Shown here: one piece after another, positions 43,015-51,776 of the stretch
Numbering within the stretch: position 1 is the first letter of the stretch
Layout: each line of letters opens with the position of its first letter
Assembly (NCBI GenBank): GCA_963717155.1
Contig: OY970326.1
Span: 3,968,001 to 4,032,000, forward strand
Length of the DNA stretch: 64,000 nucleotides
Origin: G963717155 sp963717155
GTDB lineage: Bacteria > Actinomycetota > Thermoleophilia > Gaiellales > JALYLC01
Direction: 5' to 3'
Translations under genes and position numbers: made by a program
The notes under the pieces: generated by a model
What the model saw: only the letters and a program-made list of their open reading frames with translations
Database searches by the model: none
What the model was told of the DNA's origin: nothing

Positions 43015-45009
43015 CTACACGACGATCGGTGCCTCGCGCTCGAACGGCCGCGCGAGCACCAGCTGCACGTCGCGGATCGCGCGGCTCGCGAACGCCGCCT
43101 CGCAGTAGGCGAGATAGAACTCCCAGGTGCGGCAGAAGCGCTCGTCGAAGCCGAGCGCGCGCACCTCGGCGACGCGCTCGAGGAACCGCTCGCGCCAGCG
43201 GCCGAGCGTCGGCGCGTAGTGGGGGCCGATCTCGTCGAGCCGGTACACGCCGAGCTGGGTGGCGCGAGCGCACACGCGGGCGATCTCGCCGACCGACGGG
43301 AGCAGGCCGCCGGGGAAGATGTGGCGTCGCAGCCAGTCCTCCGACCGGCGATACGAGCGGTAGCGCTGCTCGGGGATCGTGATCGTCTGGATCGCGGCCA
43401 CGCCGTGCGGGCCGAGCAGGCGGTCGATCGCGCGGAAGTACGTCGGCAGCTGGTCGTGGCCGATCGCCTCGAGCATCTCGATCGACACGATGCGGTCGAA
43501 GTGTCCGGTGAGCCTGCGGTAGTCGAGCCTCAGCACCTCGACGCGGTCGGTGAGACCGGCCTCGGCGATGCGCCGCGACGCGAGCTCGTGCTGCGCGGTG
43601 GAGATCGTGGTGGTCGTGACGCGGCAGCCGCGCTCGCGCGCCGCGTGCAGGGCCATTCCCCCCCAGCCGGTGCCGATCTCGAGCAGGTGGTGATGCGACG
43701 CGAGCCCGAGGCGGTCGCACAGCAGGCGGTACTTGTGCTGCTGCGCCTCCTCGAGCGACTGATCCGGCTCCTCGAACACCGCACACGAGTAGGTCAGCGA
43801 CGGATCGAGCCACAGCGCGAAGAACTCGTTCGACAGGTCGTAGTGCGCCTGCACGTCCTGCTCGGAGGCGCGAAGCCCGTGCCGGAGCCGCGGTCGCGGA
43901 ACGAGGCTGCGCAGGCGCGAGAGCGCCGCAAGGGGGCCCTCGCCCGCGATCGGGGTGTAGTTGTCTGCGAGCAGCTCGAGCAGCCCCACGAGATCTGGCG
44001 TCCGCCACTCGCCCGCCTGGAATCCCTCGCCGAGCGCGACACGGGGCGATCGCGCCAGCCGGCGCAGGAAGGCCCAGTCGAGCACCTCGAGCTCGGCCTC
44101 GCGGCCACCGGTCGCGCCGTACGACCGGCGCGACCCGTCGGGCAGCACGAGCTCGAGCCGACCCGCCCGGATCCTGCGAAGGACGGCGTCGGCTGCGAGC
44201 AGCGCGACCGTGGTCACACGATCGGGCGGGCCGCCGATCATCATTGCGCCACCGAGCCGCGGCCGGGCACGTAGGGCGGCTTTCGGTGGAAAGGCACGCG
44301 CTTCGCCCACAGGCGCAGCGCCTGCCACGCGGATCAGCGCGCTGACCTGGAAGGTCATCAGCGGCCGTCGCGCGAGCACGCGGGCGAGCGAGTGCCCGTC
44401 CAGCTCGACGCGCCGGGCCGCGAGCACTGCCTGGAAGAACCGCGTGCCGCCGCGCTCCTCGTCGATCCGCATGGCGACGAGCTCGCCCGGCGCAGCATCG
44501 AGCTCGAACCGGTAACGGCCCTCGAGTCCCATGAACGGCGACACGTGGAACGCCTTGTCCACCGACATGCGGACACGACCGGCGGAGTCAGGCGCCGCGT
44601 CGGGCAGCAGCAGGTAGGGATGGCGCTCGCCGAACGTGTTGTGCACCTCGGCGACGAGGCAGCGGAGCGATCCATCGTGATCGTGGCACCAGTAGAACGA
44701 CACCGGGTTGAACACGTAGCCGAAGAGCCGGAGCTGGGTCAGGAGCTCGATGCGGGTCCCGCGCACGTCCAGGCCCCGCGATGCGCAGAACTCCTCGACA
44801 CCGGCGCGCAGACCGGCCTCGCCGCCCAGGTGGTCCGTGTCCCGGAGCTCGAGCAGACCGCGCCGGTTGTGCTGGAAGAGCCCGCGCTCGACGAGACCCT
44901 CGACCTCGTCGAGATCGATCAGGAACGAGTACACCGGGTAGGTGAACCCGTTCGGTTCGGGCGCCGTGCGCTCGTGCCGCAGTCGGCCGACGTACAGGCA
45001 CGACCTCAT
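43015..45009 (-). CDS. DUF1365 - cyclopropane-fatty-acyl-phospholipid synthase fusion
   Basis: One uninterrupted frame of 664 residues from the ATG at 45009. Residues 1-235 are DUF1365 (CLYVGRLRHERTAPEPNGFT, FGYVFNPVSFYWCHDHDGSL, AEVHNTFGERHPYLL). After a linker of about 20 residues, 255-664 are a cyclopropane synthase-like SAM methyltransferase: DVQAHYDLSNEFFALWLDPS, SAM motif LLEIGTGWGGMALHAARERG, and IVSIEMLEAIGHDQLPTYF. These two are usually separate neighbouring genes; here no stop separates them. The enzyme should alkylate unsaturated acyl chains. The ATG overlaps the oxidoreductase stop (ATGA). Confidence 0.85.
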   Translation of the reverse strand: MRSCLYVGRLRHERTAPEPNGFTYPVYSFLIDLDEVEGLVERGLFQHNRRGLLELRDTDHLGGEAGLRAGVEEFCASRGLDVRGTRIELLTQLRLFGYVFNPVSFYWCHDHDGSLRCLVAEVHNTFGERHPYLLLPDAAPDSAGRVRMSVDKAFHVSPFMGLEGRYRFELDAAPGELVAMRIDEERGGTRFFQAVLAARRVELDGHSLARVLARRPLMTFQVSALIRVAGAAPVGEARAFPPKAALRARPRLGGAMMIGGPPDRVTTVALLAADAVLRRIRAGRLELVLPDGSRRSYGATGGREAELEVLDWAFLRRLARSPRVALGEGFQAGEWRTPDLVGLLELLADNYTPIAGEGPLAALSRLRSLVPRPRLRHGLRASEQDVQAHYDLSNEFFALWLDPSLTYSCAVFEEPDQSLEEAQQHKYRLLCDRLGLASHHHLLEIGTGWGGMALHAARERGCRVTTTTISTAQHELASRRIAEAGLTDRVEVLRLDYRRLTGHFDRIVSIEMLEAIGHDQLPTYFRAIDRLLGPHGVAAIQTITIPEQRYRSYRRSEDWLRRHIFPGGLLPSVGEIARVCARATQLGVYRLDEIGPHYAPTLGRWRERFLERVAEVRALGFDERFCRTWEFYLAYCEAAFASRAIRDVQLVLARPFEREAPIVV

Positions 45010-46265
45010 GCCGAGGCGCTCAGGCGCGCCGCAGCGTCGTAGCCGGAGCGCAGGCCGTCCTCGTGGAAGCCCGCGCCGAGGTACGCGCCGGCGTAGTGCG
45101 TCCGGCGCTCGCCGTCGACCGCCAGCAGCTCGTCGCGCGCCCGCACGGCGTCGAGCGTGTACACCGGATGCTCGTAGCTCATCCGCGCGAGCACCGACGA
45201 CGGCTCGATGCGTTCGACCTCGTTCAGCGAGACGCAGTAGTCGGTCGGGCCCGGCAGGCCCTGCAGGCGGTTCATCCAGTACGTGATCGATACGCCGCGC
45301 GCACCGACCCGGCAGTCCTCGAGCGCCACGTTCCACGATGCGCGTACGGTCGCACAACGGGGGAGCAACGCGCGATCCGTGTGCACGACGGCCTCGTTGC
45401 GGGAGTAGTGGATACGCGCGAGCGTGTCCCGTTCGGCGTCCGATGCGTCGTCGCCGAGCAGCTCGAGCGCCTGGTCGGGATGCGTTGCCACGACCACGCG
45501 ATCGAAGTGCTCGGGTGCGCTGTCGCCCGCGCGGAGCTCGACCCCGTCGAGCGTGCGGCGAAGCGCGCGCACCGGCGCGGCGAGCCGGACGGCTCCCCGG
45601 AGCTGGGCGAGCAGCGCGTCGACGTAGCGCTGCGACCCGCCCTCGACCGTGCGCCACGACGGTGCATCGCGTCGTCCGAGCAGCCCGTGGTTCACGAAGA
45701 AGCCGAGAAAGAACGACGCCGGCATCGAGCGCATCTTGGTCGGCGACGACGACCAGATCGCGGCGCCCATCGGTGCGATGAAGTGGCGTTCGAATCCGGC
45801 TCCGTAGCGTCCGTCGTCCAGGAAGTCTCCGATCGTACGTCGCTGCCAGCGCGGATCGGAGACCGACCGCTTGCCGTCCCGGAAGAAGCGGTGGATGTCG
45901 GCGAGCAGGCGCAGGAATCCGGGGCGCACGAGGTTCCGGCGCTCACCGAACAGGCCGGCGGCGCCGCGGCTGCAGAACTCGAGCCGGCAGTGACGGCAGC
46001 TCACGGCGAACGACATGTCCGACTCCCGCGTCGCGACACCGAGCTCGGCCAGCAATCCCACGAGGCCCGGGTAGTTGCGCTCGTTGTAGACGATGAACCC
46101 CGAGTCGACGGCAAGCTGGCCGTGCACCGGATCGTCGACGCTGTGGGTGTGCACGTGACCGCCCGCCCGCGCGTCGGCCTCGTACAGCACGACGTCATGC
46201 TGGCGATCGAGGGCCCAGGCCGCAGCCAGACCTGAGACTCCCGTGCCGACGACCGCGATTCTCAT
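45006..46265 (-). CDS. FAD-dependent oxidoreductase (amine oxidase-like, COG2907)
   Basis: 419 residues. The FAD fold is IAVVGTGVSGLAAAWALDR at the N-terminus, with DSGFIVYNERNYPGLVGLL and GGSQRYVDALLAQL as further family markers and YAGAYLGAGFHEDGLRSG at the C-terminal FAD contact. COG2907 proteins co-occur with DUF1365 and cyclopropane synthase homologues and are implicated in modifying unsaturated fatty acids. In some proteobacteria such sets are linked to furan fatty acids. The stop is overlapped by the next gene. Confidence 0.85.
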   Translation of the reverse strand: MRIAVVGTGVSGLAAAWALDRQHDVVLYEADARAGGHVHTHSVDDPVHGQLAVDSGFIVYNERNYPGLVGLLAELGVATRESDMSFAVSCRHCRLEFCSRGAAGLFGERRNLVRPGFLRLLADIHRFFRDGKRSVSDPRWQRRTIGDFLDDGRYGAGFERHFIAPMGAAIWSSSPTKMRSMPASFFLGFFVNHGLLGRRDAPSWRTVEGGSQRYVDALLAQLRGAVRLAAPVRALRRTLDGVELRAGDSAPEHFDRVVVATHPDQALELLGDDASDAERDTLARIHYSRNEAVVHTDRALLPRCATVRASWNVALEDCRVGARGVSITYWMNRLQGLPGPTDYCVSLNEVERIEPSSVLARMSYEHPVYTLDAVRARDELLAVDGERRTHYAGAYLGAGFHEDGLRSGYDAAARLSASA

Positions 46266-46383
46266 GGCGCGACCGTGCGGCTATCCTGGAACGCTTCCAT
46301 CGCATACATCTTCGCTCACGAGCTCCTGACGGTTCGGCAGACGCAGTGACCCGCGGAGCGCCTGCAAACGAACAGAGGTTCGA

Positions 46384-47325
46384 GTGGCCGCAACGACGAT
46401 CGACGACCACCCCGAGACGCTCCATACGCCCGGTCTCCCAACTCGGATCATCACGCTCGTCGCCGTCGCGCTCCCGCCACTCGGCCTGGTCGCCGTTGCC
46501 GGAGCCTGGTGGGGGATCGCAGTCACGCCTGTCGATCTCGCGCTGCTGCTGGTGCTGTACATCGTCCCCGGGCTCGGCATCACGATCGGCTTCCACCGGT
46601 ACTTCACGCACAAGAGCTTCGAGACGTTCGCCTGGATGCGGGCCGTACTCGCGATCCTCGGTGCGATGACCACGCAGGGGCCCGTCTCGCAGTGGGTGTC
46701 GGACCACCGCAAGCACCACGCGTACTCGGATGTCGAGGGCGACCCGCACTCGCCGCACGTGGGCTTCGGCGCGGGTGTGCTCGGCGCCATACGCGGGCTG
46801 TGGCACTCGCACGTCGGCTGGCTCTTCTCGACCAAGGGCCTCGTCGTGCGCACGCGGTTCGGCCGCGACCTCACCGGCGACCGCCTGCTGCGCGTGATCG
46901 ACCGGATGTACTTCGTCTGGGTCGCGCTCGGCTTCGCCATTCCGTACGCCATCGGGTACGCGATCGCCGGCGTGAGCGGAGGCGTGCAGGCCATGGTGTG
47001 GGGCGGGCTCATCCGCATCGCCCTGTTCCAGCACGTCACCTGGAGCGTCAACTCGATCTGCCACATGTTCGGCCGACGGACGTACGCGACGCGCGACGAG
47101 AGCCGGAACAACTGGCTGCTCGCCCTCCCCTCGCTCGGCGAGGCGTGGCACAACAACCACCACGCATTCCCCTCGTCCGCCGTGCACGGTCTCGACGAGC
47201 GGCAACTCGATCTCTCCGGCTACCTGATCCACAAGATGGAGCGGATCGGGCTCGTGTGGGACGTCAAGCGCGTCGACATCGCGGCACGCCTGCGCCGACG
47301 TGTCGCCGACGAGACCGTCAGCTAG
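46384..47325 (+). CDS. Acyl-CoA/acyl-lipid delta-9-type fatty acid desaturase
   Basis: 313 residues from a GTG. The three histidine boxes of membrane desaturases are present: HRYFTHKSFE, HRKHHAYSD and HNNHHAFPSS, with four transmembrane helices. It would put a double bond into acyl chains, the substrate needed by the divergent FAD/cyclopropane synthase genes. Starts of the two divergent units are about 119 bp apart. Confidence 0.92.
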   Translation: MAATTIDDHPETLHTPGLPTRIITLVAVALPPLGLVAVAGAWWGIAVTPVDLALLLVLYIVPGLGITIGFHRYFTHKSFETFAWMRAVLAILGAMTTQGPVSQWVSDHRKHHAYSDVEGDPHSPHVGFGAGVLGAIRGLWHSHVGWLFSTKGLVVRTRFGRDLTGDRLLRVIDRMYFVWVALGFAIPYAIGYAIAGVSGGVQAMVWGGLIRIALFQHVTWSVNSICHMFGRRTYATRDESRNNWLLALPSLGEAWHNNHHAFPSSAVHGLDERQLDLSGYLIHKMERIGLVWDVKRVDIAARLRRRVADETVS

Positions 47326-47338
47326 CGCCGGCGCCGGA

Positions 47339-47411
47339 TGCGCCCGGCACGAATCGAACGTGCGACCTCAGCCTCCGCAGGGCTGCGCTCTATCCCCTGA
47401 GCTACGGGCGC
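47339..47411 (-). tRNA. tRNA-Arg (anticodon GCG)
   Basis: A 73-nt cloverleaf on the minus strand. Acceptor GCGCCCG / CGGGCGC, D stem GCTC/GAGC, anticodon stem CAGCC / GGCTG with loop CTGCGGA (anticodon GCG), variable loop AGGTC, T loop TTCGATT; discriminator A. It lacks an encoded CCA. Its first 10 nt overlap the end of the ygfZ-like gene. Confidence 0.92.
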
Positions 47412-48406
47412 CTCGTGGCCATGCTAGCAGGGCTCACAGGCTCGACTCGCGCGTGCGAAGGCCCGCCGACGGCCTGTCGAACCTCGATGATCGCGCCCTC
47501 CTCGACCTCACGGCGGACGTAGCCGAGGCCGACTGCGGGACCGCCGCCGGGCGGCTGTGCGACGCTCGTGAGGCGTCCGACAACGCGCTCTCCGAGCACG
47601 ATCTCGGCAGGCGCTGACGGAAGGCCGCCGTCGAGTCCGACGAGCCGCCGGAGGTGGCGGTTCGGGTGGCCGCGATAGTGCAGCCGCGCGACCGGCTCCT
47701 GGCCGACGTAGCACCCCTTCGTGAACGACACCGCGCGATCGACGAGGCCGGTCTCGGCCGGCAGCACCGACTCGTCGATCTCGGAGCCGAAGCGCGGGAC
47801 TCCCGCCTCGACGCGCGCGATCTCGTAGGCGTCGGATCCGACCGGCCGATACCCCGCTGCCACGAGGTTCGCCCAGAGCGCGCGCACTGCAGCGGGAGCG
47901 CCAAGGACGTCCGTCCCGAGCGCGCCGTCGGCTGCGAGCACGCCGGCCGGCGCTTCGAGGGGGCCGAGAACGGTGATCAGCGCCAGGCGGTCGCGATCGT
48001 CGACGATGTCGGCCCGGGCGGCGAGCCGGTAGCGGCGCACCGTGCTCACGAGGGCGTCGTGCAGCGCCGGCTCGGCCTCGAGCACGAACGCGTCCGGCGC
48101 CTCGCGCCAGAGGCGCAGATCCGCGATGGGCCGGCCCTTCGGCGTGAGCACGAACGCGAGACACGCGTCGCCGGGCGTCAGCGCCTCGACGTCGTTCGAG
48201 ACGAGCGATTGCAGCAGACGCTCCGCGTCGCGGCCGCGCACCCCGACGAACGCACGCGCGCTGCGATCGGCGACAGCGGGCCCGGCGTGCGCGGCGGCGT
48301 ACTCGCCCGCGATGTCTCCGTAGTCGCGCGCCACCTCGTGCTCCGAGATCTCAGCAAAGGCTGCGCCCGCGGCCTCGAGCTCGTCCCGCAGCGGCGAGGG
48401 TCGCAT
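47402..48406 (-). CDS. YgfZ/GcvT-like folate-binding protein
   Basis: 334 residues from the ATG at 48406. The aminomethyltransferase-like fold carries the YgfZ signature FTKGCYVGQEPVARLHYRG with its conserved cysteine (about residue 235). YgfZ proteins use tetrahydrofolate to help assemble or repair Fe-S clusters. The N-terminal FVGVRGRDAERLLQSLVSND is also typical. It is 2 bp downstream of the aldo/keto reductase, so they are likely co-transcribed. The stop lies inside the tRNA-Arg gene. Confidence 0.88.
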   Translation of the reverse strand: MRPSPLRDELEAAGAAFAEISEHEVARDYGDIAGEYAAAHAGPAVADRSARAFVGVRGRDAERLLQSLVSNDVEALTPGDACLAFVLTPKGRPIADLRLWREAPDAFVLEAEPALHDALVSTVRRYRLAARADIVDDRDRLALITVLGPLEAPAGVLAADGALGTDVLGAPAAVRALWANLVAAGYRPVGSDAYEIARVEAGVPRFGSEIDESVLPAETGLVDRAVSFTKGCYVGQEPVARLHYRGHPNRHLRRLVGLDGGLPSAPAEIVLGERVVGRLTSVAQPPGGGPAVGLGYVRREVEEGAIIEVRQAVGGPSHARVEPVSPASMATRRP

Positions 48407-48408
48407 CG

Positions 48409-49359
48409 TCAGTAGCGCGATCCTGCGGGCGCGGGCAGGGCATCGAGCTCGGCGAGCGCCTCCGCGTCGAGGTGCAGATCGGCTGCCGCGACGTTCTCCT
48501 CGAGGTAGCGCACGCGCTTGGTCCCCGGGATCGGGATCACGTGCTCGCCCTGCGCGAGCACCCACGCGATCGCGACCTGCGCAGGCGTGGCGCCGATGCG
48601 CTCGGCGACGGATTGCACGCGCGCGACGATCGCCTGGTTCTCCGCGAGGGTCTCGGGTTGGAACCGCGGATTCCGCGCGCGGAAGTCGGTCGCGTCGAAG
48701 GTCGTGTCACCGGTGAGGCTTCCCGTCAGGAAGCCCCGCCCGAGCGGTGCGAACGGGACGAACGCGACGTCGTGCGCAGCGCACCACGGCACCACGTCGT
48801 CGAGCGCGCCGCGCGTCCAGAGCGAGAGCTCGGACTGCACCGCGTGGATCGGGTGGATCGCGAACGCGCGCTCGAGGGTCGCCACGTCTACCTCGGAGAG
48901 CCCGAGCGCGCGCACCTTGCCCTCAGACGCGAGCTCGGCCATGGCGCCGACGCTGTCCTCGACCGGCACGTTCTCATCGACCCGGTGCAGGTAGTAGAGG
49001 TCGATGACGTCGACACCGAGACGCCGCAACGAGGCCTCGCACGCCTCGCGGATGTGCTCGGGCCTGCCGTCGCGGCCGATCTTGCGCGTCGCGTAGTCCT
49101 CGACGACCAGGCCGGCCTTGGTGGCGATCTCGATCTCGTCGCGGCGCCCGGCAAGGGCCCGGCCGACCAGCTCCTCGTTCGTGAACGGCCCGTACACGTC
49201 CGAGGTGTCGAAGAACGTGACGCCGAGGGCGATCGCCCGGTGGATCACGTCCACCGACTCAGCATCGTCCGGCCTGCCGTAGGCCCAGCTCATGCCCATG
49301 CAGCCCAGGCCGATCGCGCTGACCCCGATACCGCTCGATCCCAGAGTTCGTCGTTGCAT
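48409..49359 (-). CDS. Aldo/keto reductase
   Basis: 316 residues from the ATG at 49359. A TIM-barrel oxidoreductase with the catalytic tetrad in FFDTSDVYGPFTNEELVGRA (Asp, Tyr), IATKAGLVV (Lys) and YYLHRVDENVPVEDSVGAMA (His). The C-terminal NADPH-binding motif is VIPIPGTKRVRYLEENVAA. It is of the YajO/AKR13-like type acting on aldehydes or quinones. Confidence 0.9.
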   Translation of the reverse strand: MQRRTLGSSGIGVSAIGLGCMGMSWAYGRPDDAESVDVIHRAIALGVTFFDTSDVYGPFTNEELVGRALAGRRDEIEIATKAGLVVEDYATRKIGRDGRPEHIREACEASLRRLGVDVIDLYYLHRVDENVPVEDSVGAMAELASEGKVRALGLSEVDVATLERAFAIHPIHAVQSELSLWTRGALDDVVPWCAAHDVAFVPFAPLGRGFLTGSLTGDTTFDATDFRARNPRFQPETLAENQAIVARVQSVAERIGATPAQVAIAWVLAQGEHVIPIPGTKRVRYLEENVAAADLHLDAEALAELDALPAPAGSRY

Positions 49360-49381
49360 GCGTTGCAGCGTACCGCCGGTT

Positions 49382-50844
49382 CTAGCGCTGCCGGAGCCGC
49401 AGGACGTCGTGCCCGGCGACCTTCGCAAACCGGGCGTAGCGCACCTTCAGCACCGCCGGGATCCCGGCCGCCACGGCGCCCGGCATCGAGCGCGGCGGCT
49501 GGTAGACCACGACGTACCTCGGGGCCTTCGGGCCGGCGAGGATATCGCGCAACTCGCCGAGCGCGCCTGGAATCCGCTGCTCGCCGAGGAACCACAGGTA
49601 CTTGAACGCGGGGGGCCGATCGGCCGCGAAGTACAGGCTCGCATCGGCGTACAGCGCGTACACGGTCGCGCCGGGCCTCGTGCGCGCCCGCAGCCACGCT
49701 CCCACTTCCCTGTCGGTGAGGATGCGCCCGTCGTGCGAGGTGCGCCACGAGACGACCGATGGCGACGACGCGGTGACGACCGGCCACGCCGCGATCGCGG
49801 GCACGGCGAGCAGGACGACGGCCACGGCCGTGGCCACGCGCACCCCGAAGCGGTCGATCACCTCGCGGAGCCCGAGCGCGGAGAGCGCCGAGAACGGCGC
49901 GATCAGCCCGACGAAGTAGTGGGGGTGGAACAGGCCGCCGAGTGCGAACCCGGTCAGCGAGAGGGCACCCCAGATGACGAGCAGCGCTCCGCGTTGCGTA
50001 CGGACGGCGACCGCGATCCCCAGCGGTCCGAGCACGATCAGCGGGACGATGCACGGCCATGACGACGTGAACGCCGACCAGAGCAGGTCTGCGCGATGGG
50101 ACAGCGAACCGGTCGCGACGCTCTCCACCGACAGCCGGTACTTCGCGACGGCGAACCACCACCGATCGAAGCCCGTCGCGGCACCGTGCACGACCGCCAG
50201 GAGCACGGGGATGGCGGCGCCGATCACGACGAGGCCGATCGCGCGCAGCGCCTGTCGCCGCGGGAGCCAGTCGCGCCAGGCCGCCAGCGCGAGCCAGATG
50301 ACGATCGCCCCGCCACCGTCGTACCCCGACTGCTTGACGAGGACCGCGAACGCGGCGAGCACACCGGCCGCGAGCAGGAGCGCATCGCGCTTGCGGCTCC
50401 ACCAGATCGCGAAGACGAGCAGGGCACACGCGGCCGGAAGCGCCGAGAGAAGCTCGCCGTTCGCGGCGAACCCCTCGATGCGCGGGCCCACCGAGAGCAC
50501 CGCGACGAGCGCCCCCGCAACCAGGCCCGTGCGGCGATCGGCGACGCGGGCGACGAGCAGCGCGACTACGCTTGCGAGACCCGCCCCCCACACGGTGGCA
50601 AGCGCACGAACGGCCCAGGCGTGCGGCCCGAACAGATCGAACGCCCCGCGGTACAGGAGGAGCAGGCCCTGCGGCCGATCGACCCAGACGTCCCGGTAGA
50701 TGTGGGAGCCGCTGGCCCAGAAGCGGGCGACGGCGGCGTACCCGCCCTCGTCGACGGAGAGCGGGACGTCGAGAAAGCGCAGCCGCACGAGCACCGCGAG
50801 CAGGGCGATCGCGACGACGCCGAGCGCGAAGACGCGGCGTTCAC
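49382..50844 (-). CDS. Integral membrane glycosyltransferase (ArnT/PMT-like), start unclear
   Basis: About 485 residues with a dozen hydrophobic segments. The GT39/ArnT-type acidic motif is FLDVPLSVDEGGYAAVARFW (DE after the first helix), followed by WVDRPQGLLLLYRGAFDLFG. The coding signal begins near 50845 (ERRVFALGVVAIALL), but no start codon is in that frame there. A GTG at 50844 and an ATG at 50856 are one frame off, so a one-base indel is likely. The first in-frame GTG is at 50794. Transfers a sugar from a polyprenyl carrier. Confidence 0.72.
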
Positions 50845-50866
50845 GTGGCGACGCATCGCCCTCCTG

Positions 50867-51742
50867 GTGGGCGGCTACGCCGTCGGCCTCGGCGGGATGG
50901 TCGCCACCCGCGGGCTGTACCTGACTCCCGACCGCTACTTCCTCATCCTCCTCGTACCCGCACTCGCGCTGGGCGTGGCCCGGCGCTACGTGCTGGACTT
51001 CCTGCCGTTCATCGCGCTGATCATCCTGTACGAGGTGACGCGGGGCGTCGCGCACATCCTGCGTCCGCATCCGTACTTCGCCCCGCAGCTCGACGTCGAC
51101 CGCTGGCTGACCGGAACCGTACCCACGATCTGGCTGCAGGATCTGCTGTGGGACGGTCACCTGTCCGGGTGGGAGGCCGCGCTGTCGGTGCTGACGAAGC
51201 TCCACTTCATCGTTCCGCCCACGCTGCTCTTCCTGATCTGGCTTCGCCGCCGAGACCTGTACTACCGGTTCGCAGCGACGCTGCTCGCCGTCAGCTTCGC
51301 GGGTGCCGTCACGTTCGCGATGTGGCCTGCGGCACCGCCGTGGATGGCGGGACGCGACGGCTGGATCCCGAGGGTGCACCGCATCGGCTACAACAGCGTG
51401 ACCGGCGTGCCCGACTCGACGTCATCGTGGATCCACCAGCTCTACGACATCCGCAACGACGCCGCAGCCGTGCCGTCGCTGCACGCCGCCTACGCGCTCC
51501 TGGTCGTGCTGTTCTGCTTCGCGCTCGGCCGCCGCGTGGGCCTCGCATCGATCCCGTACGCACTGGGGATGTGGTTCGCGATCGTCTACTTCGGCGAGCA
51601 CTACCTGTCCGACGCGCTGATCGGCTGCGCCTACGCCGCGATCGGGTACGTGCTCGTCCGGCGCTGGTGGCCGCGCTCGCCGCTCGCGGGGCCGTACCCC
51701 GCGCCGCTGGCTCGTGCGCGCGGCGCTCCGAACGAAGTGTGA
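50867..51742 (+). CDS. PAP2-superfamily membrane phosphatase/transferase (Aur1/Ipt1-like)
   Basis: About 291 residues from the GTG at 50867; the coding pattern starts some 20 bases earlier (WRRIALLVGG) without a start codon. Six transmembrane helices and the PAP2 histidine motifs: DAAAVPSLHAAYALL and YFGEHYLSDALIGCAYAA. Similar proteins act as inositol-phosphate transferases or lipid phosphatases. It is divergent from, and its N-terminus abuts, the ArnT-like gene. Confidence 0.78.
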   Translation: MGGYAVGLGGMVATRGLYLTPDRYFLILLVPALALGVARRYVLDFLPFIALIILYEVTRGVAHILRPHPYFAPQLDVDRWLTGTVPTIWLQDLLWDGHLSGWEAALSVLTKLHFIVPPTLLFLIWLRRRDLYYRFAATLLAVSFAGAVTFAMWPAAPPWMAGRDGWIPRVHRIGYNSVTGVPDSTSSWIHQLYDIRNDAAAVPSLHAAYALLVVLFCFALGRRVGLASIPYALGMWFAIVYFGEHYLSDALIGCAYAAIGYVLVRRWWPRSPLAGPYPAPLARARGAPNEV

Positions 51743-51776
51743 ACAAGCAGCGCAAAAGGGTCTAGAGTTCCCCGCC

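Noticed and set aside
43015..45657. An even longer fusion including the region upstream of 45009
   Set aside because: The extra part is antiparallel-frame shadow of the FAD oxidoreductase; the ATG at 45009 with the ATGA overlap is the natural start.
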